The notes beneath the pieces are model-generated. The model saw only the letters and a list, made by a program, of their open reading frames with translations, was not told the origin of the DNA and made no database searches. A stretch of DNA of 64,000 nucleotides. Source: Agarophyton chilense (lineage: Eukaryota > Rhodophyta > Florideophyceae > Gracilariales > Gracilariaceae). The DNA is taken from assembly GCA_030374765.1 (NCBI GenBank), contig JARGXX010000115.1:1465501-1529500 (forward strand). The letters are read 5' to 3'. Both the position numbers and the translations under genes were made by a program. The first letter of the stretch is position 1, and each line of letters starts with the position of its first letter. Shown in pieces: positions 47,011 to 55,331 of the stretch.

Positions 47011-47269
47011 ACAAAGTGTTGCTTGTTATTTTCCAAGGCCGCTCCTGTATCTCAAATTTGCGTGCCCCGGGACGTTGACCAACCTTCAGAGAGGCTCAGG
47101 TCTTCCTGAGGTGTCGCCTAAGAACAAAATTTGTTCCCTGAAGCGGGAGCTACGTTGAACCGTGGCGCTACCGCGAACCGTCGTGTCGGGAGGCTTTTTG
47201 GTATTTTTCGGGCCAACCGTTGCTCTCTCCTGATCGCTGCGCTCCTTGCTGTGGACTCTAGCCCAAAAG

Positions 47270-47425
47270 CGGGCAAAAAATATTAGCCGGAATGGTTTGA
47301 GGTTCTCTCCAAGTGTCTTCCTCAGGTGTGTAGCCGAATTAACAAACGCGATAAAGCATAGTTCCATCTTGTCCTCGACCTGTGGAGATGATGCGTTCAA
47401 TCACGTATTCCGGTTGGTGTGCATT
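47270..47425 (-). pseudogene. Chromodomain of family I copy 2 (fossil)
   Basis: On the minus strand, HQPEYVIERIISTGRGQDGT followed by FGYTPEEDTWRE gives the recognisable start and the YxPEEDTWE block of a retroelement chromodomain. It lies downstream of integrase, so family I is also a chromovirus. Confidence 0.8.
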
Positions 47426-47639
47426 CTCCAGAAGGAGAGTGTAGTCCAGACGGGCGAATCCATCGGAGTCGGCTGGAAGAGATGGGTCATATTCATAGGT
47501 ATTTACCATCGGGTCGACGGGGCTAGTAAGGTCCGCAGGAACAGCCTTAGAGGTTGTGAGGACTTGAGCGTCGATCTGAGGTCGTAGTGATTTCGATGGG
47601 CCAAAAGGCTGGGACTTTGGTGATTCGGAAGAGCTGGGG

Positions 47640-48289
47640 GCTCATGTCACCAGATTAATAGTTACAGTGTTTTTAAGACCGTCAATTATTATCATGATGG
47701 TGTGTTCATGTGCCTTAAGGACTTTGTATGGTCTCGTTGAGAGGGGTAACAGCTTTCGCGTAGTGTCCTCGAGTTCATCACTGTCTTTCGCTGGCCGGTC
47801 CAGGTAAACAAATTCTCTTTTCCCAAGCTTAGTTGTGTTCCAGATGGCTTTGTCGTTATTGACCTTGTAGCGCCGTTGGGCTCTTGTCAATATAGTTCTA
47901 GCCGATTTTATAATGCGGTCGATGCGTCAGCGCGAGTAGCGCTTCGCCTCGGTAGGAATAATTCCTTGTGTTATGTCCTGGAGTATCATAGACTCATGAA
48001 GGTCAACAGCTATCGGCGGTGGCGATCTCGTTAGTGTTGAATTGAAAGGTTTTGTCTCCTTGGAAGCGTGCCCTTGCGTCTTGTAGGCATAAACCAGTGG
48101 CTCAACGTATTCGTGCCAGTCCAATTGCTGTTCCGATACGTAGTGTGCCTATTGGTCTAGAAGGGTGCGGTTTAATCATTCGGCTTGGCCATTGATTTGC
48201 GGGTGGTACGCCGTGGTGGTCACATGTTTGATACCTAAGGTAGCAGAAACGTGTGAGAAGAATTTGGATACAAACCAGCTGCCGTTATC
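47640..48289 (-). pseudogene. Integrase C-terminal region of family I copy 2 (fossil)
   Basis: Homologous to the first 480 bases of the window. Pieces include YVEPLVYAYKTQGHASKETK (integrase end, about 48112-48050), a coiled basic segment, and LSTRPYKVLKAHEHTIMIII, the GPY/F-like module. It is cut at 48289 by the DNA transposon, with the preceding integrase core resuming at 60085. Confidence 0.85.
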
Positions 48290-48316
48290 CGTCTGTGCTC
48301 TCGGAAAGCTAGTATT
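48290..48316 (+). repeat. Left terminal inverted repeat of KDZ copy 2
   Basis: Starts CGTCTGTGCTCTCGG and continues AAAGCTAGTATT. The right end in reverse complement starts CGTCTGTGTTTTCGA and continues AAAGCTAGTATT. Confidence 0.85.
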
Positions 48317-48834
48317 AGCAGCTAGTTTAGTATGCGGCAAGATATCCGGCAAAAATTCTGCAAAAAATGACGGATGGCGTATGCAGATGCATTTTTTTTA
48401 ATTTCTTAGAGTGCCAGCTAGACTTTGCTTCCATTTCTAGGACAAACCCTTTTCAATTATGAATGGAAAACGAATGCGCAAGACACCGCTAGTTTACTTT
48501 GGATGTTTTGATGACAGACGGTAGATGTGAATAACAGGGGTGTGGCTCCAACCCCCCGCACATCAACTGATATCACAACGAAACCTCCTACAACAACGAT
48601 CATATGAGCGAAGGTGGAGTTTCCTTTTCCGAAAATGACAACTCGTAGATTTCTTCCAGTACACTCCCTTCTCTATTCTTCAACCTTTTTCACCCACGTC
48701 CACAACGAATGTTGGACGTGCGTAAGGAAATGTTGATGAGGAAGAAAAAGAGGGAAAGGAAAGAGTTTTTGAAAGGTACTAAGAAACGTGGGAAGTCGTT
48801 TGAAGTGGGTGATAACGCTGCGTCCGCAATTTAC
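48317..48834. other. Subterminal region of KDZ copy 2, no gene recognised
   Basis: Noncoding-looking sequence with a T-rich patch near 48390-48400. A basic frame from 48709 leads in-frame into the FabI fragment but is itself not FabI-like. Confidence 0.5.
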
Positions 48835-49206
48835 CCCGCTGCATCCATCATCACACTTCCCTGCCTGGGCTCGGAAAAGGCTATGTCCAATTATAACAAT
48901 ATAGACATGGCAAAGGCCGACCTCGAGTTATCCGTGCGCTATATAGCTGCAGAGCTCGGTCCGCAGAACACTCGTTGAAACGCAATCTCTGCAGGTCCTA
49001 TCCACACGCTGGCCACCTCCGCCATCTGCGGCAGTCTCAAAATGATCAAGCATGTCGAAAACACCGCCCCGCTGCAAGGCACCGTCACCAAGGCCGAGGT
49101 TGGCAACGACGCCGCCTTCTTTCTCTCCACGGCCTCTTACGGCATCACCGGGCATGTGTTATACGTCGACTCGAACTACCAGACCATAGGAGAGCTCGAA
49201 ATGTAG
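48835..49206 (+). pseudogene. fabI: Captured fragment of enoyl-ACP reductase (FabI), C-terminal third
   Basis: FabI reduces trans-2-enoyl-ACP in type II fatty acid synthesis, which in algae takes place in the plastid. The fragment begins near ASIITLPCLGSEKAMSNYNN, with the catalytic Tyr-x6-Lys as YNNIDMAK. It continues ELSVRYIAAELGPQN, then NAISAGPIHTLATSAI, TAPLQGTVTKAEVGNDAAFF, and ends ITGHVLYVDSNYQTIG with a TAG stop at 49204-49206. The sequence resembles the cyanobacterial type rather than the plant type. One in-frame TGA at 48976-48978 replaces the usual Val of RVNAISAGP. Otherwise the frame is open. The N-terminal Rossmann part with the NADH-binding glycines is absent. It lies inside the inverted-repeat-bounded transposon, so capture of a host gene is likely. 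Sure of the family; capture is inference. Confidence 0.85.
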
Positions 49207-49987
49207 CCGCTTGTTAACTTTTTGCCTTCTAAGACTTGACTTTACGTCTTACATTTTTTGCCCTTCCAGTGAGCGCCAATGCACCCCCCATTTCTCGCAT
49301 TATCACTACCTTTGTAACTGCTTTGAGTGTTACTCGTCCACAGTCGTGTTATGTGCGCGCTTTCTCACTGTAAGTTCACCGTTGCGTGAGAATTTCGCCG
49401 AAATGTTAAACGCAGCACTATAATCCTTTGACGGTGAGTTACAAGGTGTTCGGGTGGCAAAGCAGACTTGTTTTCTAAAAGCTCAAAGCTTTCCCGAAAA
49501 TTCGCGTAACCAATTTCAAAACCGCCTAGTCCAATCAGAACCAAGTATTTTCCAATATCGCGTAACCGCGCTACCAAACCAATGCACATCATGAATATAG
49601 TGCATTCTTTCATGAATGATCCGGACGAGTCCCCATATCTCCTTGGTTGATGAGTGGAAAGCAGGTTCTTTCTTCGTCTTTCTCAATGCTTCTGACGGAA
49701 TCGTGTCAGTTGCATCGTGCGGCTCTCAAATAATGCAACTGAAAAGCAGTCTCGGGAGCAAAAGTTCAAAAGCTGTGCCTTTTGTTGTACAATTCCCAAT
49801 TCAACGCCGAAAGACCTTTACCATGGCTTCTCGAAAAGCTGCGTCGAGTTCTTATTAGGGATGTCTCGTATTCCGTTTCTAATCGTCATCCTCTTTTCCC
49901 ATGGACTTACGCAGTGCGCGGCTGATTCCGTCCAGTTCGTTTAACATTGGCGATCGCTGCACTTGCTCCCTTCACTCCTGAGTATCT
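49207..49987. other. No gene recognised, within KDZ copy 2
   Basis: A minus-strand frame at 49613-49365 (RLRDIGKYLVLIGLGGFEIG) and a plus-strand frame ending in a hydrophobic stretch (IPFLIVILFSHGL, about 49870-49910) are visible, but neither matches a family that I know. Confidence 0.4.
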
Positions 49988-51055
49988 TTGCCATGTGTGC
50001 GGTCGCGTTGCATCTTGCGACACCACGTCAACTCCAAATGGTCGCCCTCATCCCTTCGCTTCCCTCCCGCCTTGCCCAAGTCGCGAGAAAGCCCTTGTGA
50101 AAAGACAACTTTCGAGCTGGGAACACCGTGCCGAACCTGTTCACAGCTGCGCCTTGCGAAACTATGCGACCATTTCCATTTTGGAAGCCTCCATTCGCAG
50201 CTCGGTTTCATGCAGCTGGTTACCTCCAGTAGCGAGCTCAACCTCACTCCCTCCCCGGCTTTCATTTCAGAGCTATATCTGCGTTCTCCCCACATGGGGA
50301 GGGTCTACGTCTCACTTCGAGACGCCTCCATTCCCATATGGCCCCCCTCGTCTTCGTCCTCCTCATCTTCCTCTGATAGTCCACACCCTTTACCGCACTC
50401 CTCCGTTCCTGAGCTTCTTGCCGACGCGAGTGAGGAGCCTAAAACTTGCGCTGTGGAAGTTGCACCGCCGTCGGATGACCAGCTTGGAATACGGTCGCTT
50501 GTTGCTGTGGCTATCGATGAAATCTTTGATTTCGTCAAACCGCTGGCGTTGGCGCTTGGAAAGGTGCCCGATGTTTCTAATGTTCACGGTTATGAACTCC
50601 CCCAAGTTGCTACTGCTCTGGCACACGCTTTTAACTTACATCGTGCATCTGGCGCTGCACGTGCTTTATGCATTGTTCCGGGCACTGCTTCAGGCGCTGA
50701 AGTGTGGCAGAAAGAGCTCATTTGCGATCTTGACGAGGGCTCAGTCTCTACTTTGCGGAATGCGTGCGCGTCACGAATCGCTTGTCTCAACTCCTTGCGC
50801 ATAGAGCAATCACCTAGGGTTGTGACCCTCGCAGATATACCCTTGAAAGACACATGCAGTTGGAATGAGATTCAACAAGCGATCAGAGAAAACAAAGATG
50901 TCAACAAGTGGTATATTGTTATATCAGAATCTCGAGGAGGCCATACTGCTTTAAATCTTTATCATTCTCCTTTTCGTTTGGTGGCTGATAGGAAAGCTCG
51001 GCCGGGCCTGTTAGTCATGTCCTCCGACGATACTGTTCGCTTACGCAGGGAATAG
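49988..51055 (+). CDS. Unrecognised protein, 355 codons, within KDZ copy 2
   Basis: A single open frame. The first ~130 residues are Ser/Pro-rich with a run of nine Ser and look like linker or untranslated sequence. From about residue 150 it looks like a folded domain: DDQLGIRSLVAVAIDEIFDF, VHGYELPQVATALAHAFNLH, ARALCIVPGTASGAEVWQKE, SPRVVTLADIPLKDTCSWNE, KWYIVISESRGGHTALNLYH. I cannot assign it. It may be an accessory gene of the transposon or another captured host fragment. The true start is unclear. There are several internal Met codons, and the frame may begin downstream of 49988. Confidence 0.45.
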   Translation: MPCVRSRCILRHHVNSKWSPSSLRFPPALPKSRESPCEKTTFELGTPCRTCSQLRLAKLCDHFHFGSLHSQLGFMQLVTSSSELNLTPSPAFISELYLRSPHMGRVYVSLRDASIPIWPPSSSSSSSSSDSPHPLPHSSVPELLADASEEPKTCAVEVAPPSDDQLGIRSLVAVAIDEIFDFVKPLALALGKVPDVSNVHGYELPQVATALAHAFNLHRASGAARALCIVPGTASGAEVWQKELICDLDEGSVSTLRNACASRIACLNSLRIEQSPRVVTLADIPLKDTCSWNEIQQAIRENKDVNKWYIVISESRGGHTALNLYHSPFRLVADRKARPGLLVMSSDDTVRLRRE

Positions 51056-51142
51056 TTTTCACGACACACTGTTCGCGAGTGGACCACTCTTCCAGCAGGA
51101 AAATAGCAAATCAACTCACGTCAAACGAGAATACAGTCGAAA

Positions 51143-51600
51143 CACCGAATTGAAAACAAGGAAACGAGGATCACCCTTTCAAGATGTATCTACGTTACGA
51201 TCACGGTTTTCTCGAACCGAAAGACGACCATCGTTCAGCGATGCGCGATCAAATTGGAGCTATAGAGAACGCTCCGTGAGCGATGTGGAACTCTTGGATA
51301 GTGAGGAATCGGAAGAAAAATGGCATACGCCACTAAGTCAGCTGGTTGTGCCCCCTTTTTTTCGGACAGTGAAGGGAACAGAAACGATTCGAATAATGGA
51401 AAATGTAAGATTGCATTTACGATGCAAATCAACTCGAGAATAAGCCCGAGTCAGAATATCACAAGCCGAACCTCAAGTTGCAATGCTCGACTCTCGAGTG
51501 ACCGCAGTATGCAAAACAGAACTCCTCGGGGCTCTGAACTCACTTTTTCCAATTTCTCGACGGTAAATCCATCGCCTCCACTGGTTTCCGGCCTCGATAG
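51143..51600 (+). other. Low-complexity coding-like stretch in KDZ copy 2
   Basis: Overlapping plus-strand frames rich in Ser, Arg and Glu (for example SYRERSVSDVELLDSEESEE). No domain recognised. Confidence 0.3.
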
Positions 51601-51609
51601 AACGGAAAC

Positions 51610-51790
51610 GCATCCCACGCTGTGCGTTCTTGAGAGCGAAGAGAGTAAAGTATATGCGGTCAAGGAGTACGAGAGGCAAAGAATGAGCCGTAAAAACATG
51701 TTGCGAATGCAAAGGCCTTCAACAGAGAGGTTGTTCCGAAAGAGAGCAGATCTTCATAGCTCATTGACGGCTGAGAAGTGGCTTGGTACA
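51610..51790 (+). pseudogene. Possible protein-kinase N-lobe fragment
   Basis: Within an open frame (51320-51949), the stretch PTLCVLESEESKVYAVKEY followed by ERQRMSRKNMLRMQRPS resembles kinase subdomains I-II, with the ATP-anchoring Lys in AVKEY and a basic insert as in SNF1-activating or CaMKK-type kinases. The glycine loop before it is not clear, and no HRD or DFG motifs follow. If real, it is a short captured exon. A chance likeness is possible. Confidence 0.35.
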
Positions 51791-51945
51791 GAGGAGACAA
51801 CAACTCCTATTACCTTCCCGAATGAAATTTCACAACAGCGCGAACGCGGTCGCATCGCTTTACCTCGACGAAATGACGGAATTGAAACACCAAATGTGGG
51901 TCGGAACATATCATTCGTTGAGATGCACATGTTACTGTCATTGAT

Positions 51946-52200
51946 ATAGTGATTAGGCAGGCACTTTATGACGCCAAGCTATTCCAAACAGATTTAGACG
52001 CTGTTGCAGCTACTATGGGACCCGGATTAGATATTTGTCTCTGCGTTGTATATCGAGCAGCTCGCCAAATAGTGCAGCAGCTAAAAACGATATTTTCTCA
52101 TTCATTCATCTTGAGGCACATGTTCTTGTTGCACGGCTCGAGTCGCACACGCCTTTTCCGTTACGTACGCTGCATGTACCGGGTATGAAAAGTGTGGTCG
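51946..52200 (+). pseudogene. Captured fragment of TsaD/Qri7-family tRNA threonylcarbamoyltransferase
   Basis: This family makes the t6A modification on tRNAs reading ANN codons. The first piece reads IRQALYDAKLFQTDLDAVAA then TMGPGLDICLCVVYRAARQI, the GPGL block where the family has LRVG. The second piece, in another frame, has FIHLEAHVLVARLESHTPFP, the metal-binding H-x-E-x-H block (HLEAH). The two blocks are spaced as in the organellar (Qri7/OSGEPL1) proteins. A frame change between them (about 52090) and the absence of the N- and C-terminal parts show that it is a fragment. It is the second host-type fragment inside this transposon. Confidence 0.7.
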
Positions 52201-52466
52201 CAGACCTTTCTACCCGACAGAAACATATCCCGATCACGAACCCGAAAAAAAGCGATTCGTTTGGACATGAAAAGGATTTAAAGCAGTGTTCATTCCTTTT
52301 CTCTGCACGCATTTCTGATCTCTATCGTCGGCGAGAGTTCAAACGAGCCCGTGAGCCTTATCGAATGGCTAGGTAGCCAAGGAGGGTTCATTAACGTTGT
52401 CAGCGCGCCCTGCTTCTTGTGACGGTCAGCGAGAGGTTCCGTGGCGCTTTTCGCAAAGTTCACGTG

Positions 52467-53486
52467 ATGCGGCGCAAAAACGCAAACACAGAGAACAGGA
52501 GGCTCATTCGGAGGTCTCAAAAATCTAAGCCGCCTGTTACGGCATCTAGCAGGAACGATGCGATACCTACAACACATAGCAGTGTAACACGGGCGAAGAA
52601 GGTAGGAAACCCCTCATCAAAGCCGAAACCTGACGAGAAGGTGACTCTGTTGGTGACCACGCCGAATGGTGAAAAGAAGGTCGCGCCGAAGTCATTTGTA
52701 AGGGGTGCGGTTGATGCGACGGGGTGGCTTAAGGGAGATTCGGAGAGAGATTTGCATGGTCACAAACTGGTCGGCAAGGCCAAGGAGAAACCCGTAGTGG
52801 TATGGAAGGTGTTGATTCAAGATGAGAAAGATATTGATTACCCTTATCCGTTCCGAACTACAGATACCGTAACGAACAGCCTGGGAGACATGGATAGCAA
52901 CTCTTTATATTGCTGGGACGTGAACATGATGAAAGGTTATGGTGGTGAAGCAGAGAATCTTCCATTGACACCGTGCTCCGCTCCGTCTGCACCTCCAGCC
53001 AAGAAGCCCTCCGCTAGGACGGTGAAGGAAAAGGAGCAAGAAAGAGGTTCGTCGTCTGCGACGGAAGGTACAGTGAGCCAGGTGGTGAGGAGGAACGAAA
53101 GAAAGCTGGGAGGTACGGTGACTCGTAATCAGGCCGTTCACGACGTTGCAACCTTAGCTATTGAGGAAGAGGAGGAGACCGAGAGAGAAGCGAAGAGGCG
53201 ACGGTTTAGTGGTTCCCATGGTGGTAGCTTCCATGACAAAGGCGACGGTAATGAGGCAAAGGGGGATAATTTAGGAATGAATGAGGTACGCAGAGGCACT
53301 GCTGTCTCAAAGAAACACGTCTTTGACGAAGAAAAGAACCAAATACTTCCAGGTGGGATTGGGGGACGGAAGAAGGGCCAAGTTCGTTTTCCAAGGGCCG
53401 TACCAAGAGTGAATGGGGAGGAACTTGTAGGGACGGAGCCTAAGGGAAAGGGAGTCTTTGTTGGAAGGAAGGGGGTGCAGATTTGA
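52467..53486 (+). CDS. Unrecognised basic protein of KDZ copy 2, about 339 codons
   Basis: An open frame. I take the ATG of MRRKNANTENRR at 52467, because the upstream extension has only a GTG. A basic N-terminus is followed by a region with EKVTLLVTTPNGEKKVAPKS, VVWKVLIQDEKDIDYPYPFR and SLGDMDSNSLYCWDVNMMKG, then a Lys/Glu-rich C-terminal half with a basic REAKRRRF cluster that could be a nuclear signal. It points toward the transposase gene. It may be an accessory protein of the transposon. I do not recognise the fold. Confidence 0.5.
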   Translation: MRRKNANTENRRLIRRSQKSKPPVTASSRNDAIPTTHSSVTRAKKVGNPSSKPKPDEKVTLLVTTPNGEKKVAPKSFVRGAVDATGWLKGDSERDLHGHKLVGKAKEKPVVVWKVLIQDEKDIDYPYPFRTTDTVTNSLGDMDSNSLYCWDVNMMKGYGGEAENLPLTPCSAPSAPPAKKPSARTVKEKEQERGSSSATEGTVSQVVRRNERKLGGTVTRNQAVHDVATLAIEEEEETEREAKRRRFSGSHGGSFHDKGDGNEAKGDNLGMNEVRRGTAVSKKHVFDEEKNQILPGGIGGRKKGQVRFPRAVPRVNGEELVGTEPKGKGVFVGRKGVQI

Positions 53487-55210
53487 AGAGTCCCGGAACG
53501 CAGATTCGCAGAGTTCCGGAACGCAGATTAGTTCAACGGTCTTCTTATCGGCAAACTCCGGATCATGCAGTGAATAGTATTAAACATGGGAACGCTGAAA
53601 GTTCAAACGACCAAGTGGGCGCGGGGAGACCTCCGAAAAACCAGAGTGTGAGGTAGTGGAGGAAGGGGGTGGGGGGGTTGAAAAAGAAGAGGGACTCTGG
53701 GGTGGGGATGAAGAGAAAGAGGAGTAGGATGCAACTCGCCCGGGTACGGAAGGCGAACATAAGGGAATTAAGTTTAAAGAAACGAAATTTATGATGTGGA
53801 ATCAATTGTTGGCCAAGCTTGGAGAGATGAAAGGGGGGTTGAAAAGGGCAAGGGATAAAAACGCAAGTTTGCAACTAAGCTTGAAACTCGCACACAGAGA
53901 TATGAAGAGACAGGAGGGCGAAGATAGGAAAGAGGAAGTGCTGCTGACTCTTCGTGGTATAACAGGGCAGATGGGTGGCGAAGAAGGGAAGGGGGCTCGA
54001 AAACGGTATGGAATTGAAGTGGATATACGATTTATTGGAGTAGCTGCGAGAGTGTACGAGGACATATTGCGTTATAAGAAAGAAGAGACGAGTGATTTGT
54101 GCTTCGGAAGGAGAGAACCGGAGCAAATCTTGCCGAACCAGGCAGAAGAAGTGAGGGCGGGAAGGAATCAGATTATTCCGATTACAAATGAAAAAAAGAT
54201 GGTGCCTTTAGATCCTATGGAGCTGGAAACAGGAAGAAAGTCCTGGGGAAGGAAGGCCTACACTCCGTCATTTCAGGGAGGGAGTGATTAGATGTTGGTA
54301 CATGTGGTGCTGGTGGAGTTGGGGAATCCGATATGGAGAAAAATATCGAGGATGGGGATGAAAAAGCAGTGTGAAGAGGAGTTGAGGAGGGATACGTGTT
54401 TGAGGAGGCGGATGAAATAGGGGCTCAGTGATGCTGTGAGGGTGTGGAAAAGGAATGCGAGAGATAGGTTAATCTTTGGTCTGGGGTATAGTCTACTTGC
54501 TAGGAAACCTCTTAACGATTATGATGAAGAACTGAATGTGTTGTATGAAGGGCAGAAGGTGGAGGCTCGGGTGAAGTTGATGCCGAAAGACCCGAATAGG
54601 TAGCCCGTCATATCTGCGTGGAGGTTGGACAAGCTGGAAAACCTATGTTTTTCAGGGTACGATATGACCTTGAAAAAGTATGGGGTTGAACTTGATGACT
54701 TTTACTTCAAGAACGGATTGAGTGTAGAGGTGATGAGAGAGGTTATGGGGTACGATGTGGAGCAACCGTGTGGGAAAGGGGAGACACAGTATGTGGATGG
54801 AAGCGTGATGCATCTGGTCCGCTTGGATGCGTGGATTGCACCTGTGGTAGAAGCGTTGGATGACGAGATGGGTAGAGGAGGGAAGCGACAGATGCTGTTA
54901 TCAAAACTGTATGCAAAGCATCTGCCGTTTGCTGTAGAGGATATCCTACGGACGGCGAGAAGGAAAGTGGAAGAGAGGTAAGGAGAGGAGCTTGTAAACC
55001 ATGGTGTGAACGTTGACGACCCGAATAAAGTGCTGAAAAATGAAGATCGTAAAGGGACCGTTGCGTTTGGGATGCCGTTGAACCAACTGGTCGATCCGTG
55101 TGTTCGGGACGAGGTGTTTTTGGCGAAGATGACGACTTTTTTCGTATGTCTTTGATTGCTACGTCGGACGTTGTATGCCTGAAGAACGCGAGTTTAGAGA
55201 GTTGCTAGCG
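53487..55210 (+). pseudogene. Further plus-strand coding of KDZ copy 2, unrecognised
   Basis: Coding-like pieces: 53791-54291 (MMWNQLLAKLGEMKGGLKRA, a likely coiled coil, then RKRYGIEVDIRFIGVAARVY) and 54625-54981 (LDKLENLCFSGYDMTLKKYG, DGSVMHLVRLDAWIAPVVEA, AKHLPFAVEDILRTARRKVE). They share one overall direction and similar Lys/Glu/Gly-rich composition with 52467-53486, and may be later exons of the same gene or a second broken gene. In-frame stops separate them. It converges with the transposase. Confidence 0.45.
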
Positions 55211-55331
55211 GATGAGAAAACAATGTGAGAGGCGAAAGAGGAAGGGGAGAAGAGAGAGGGAGAGGGGGTGGAAGGCGAAGGTTAACAAGATATTGTTGAT
55301 GAGTTATAACTTTATTATCAGAAGATGGGTG

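Larger units (their letters stand above)
44064..48289 (-). mobile_element. Family I copy 2, 3' part (fossil)
   Basis: Minus-strand gypsy chromovirus. Reading down: integrase end (48289-47640), linker, chromodomain (about 47420-47275), a region with an antisense gene on the plus strand (about 44826-47010), polypurine tract, and a 446-bp 3' LTR at 44064-44509. It continues at 60085 beyond the inserted DNA transposon. It sits in KDZ copy 1. It is old and broken many times. Confidence 0.9.

Noticed and set aside
49947-50804. A 285-codon frame overlapping 49988-51055
   Set aside because: Its second half is an out-of-frame shadow of the more protein-like frame, and its composition is Leu/Ser/Pro/Arg noise.
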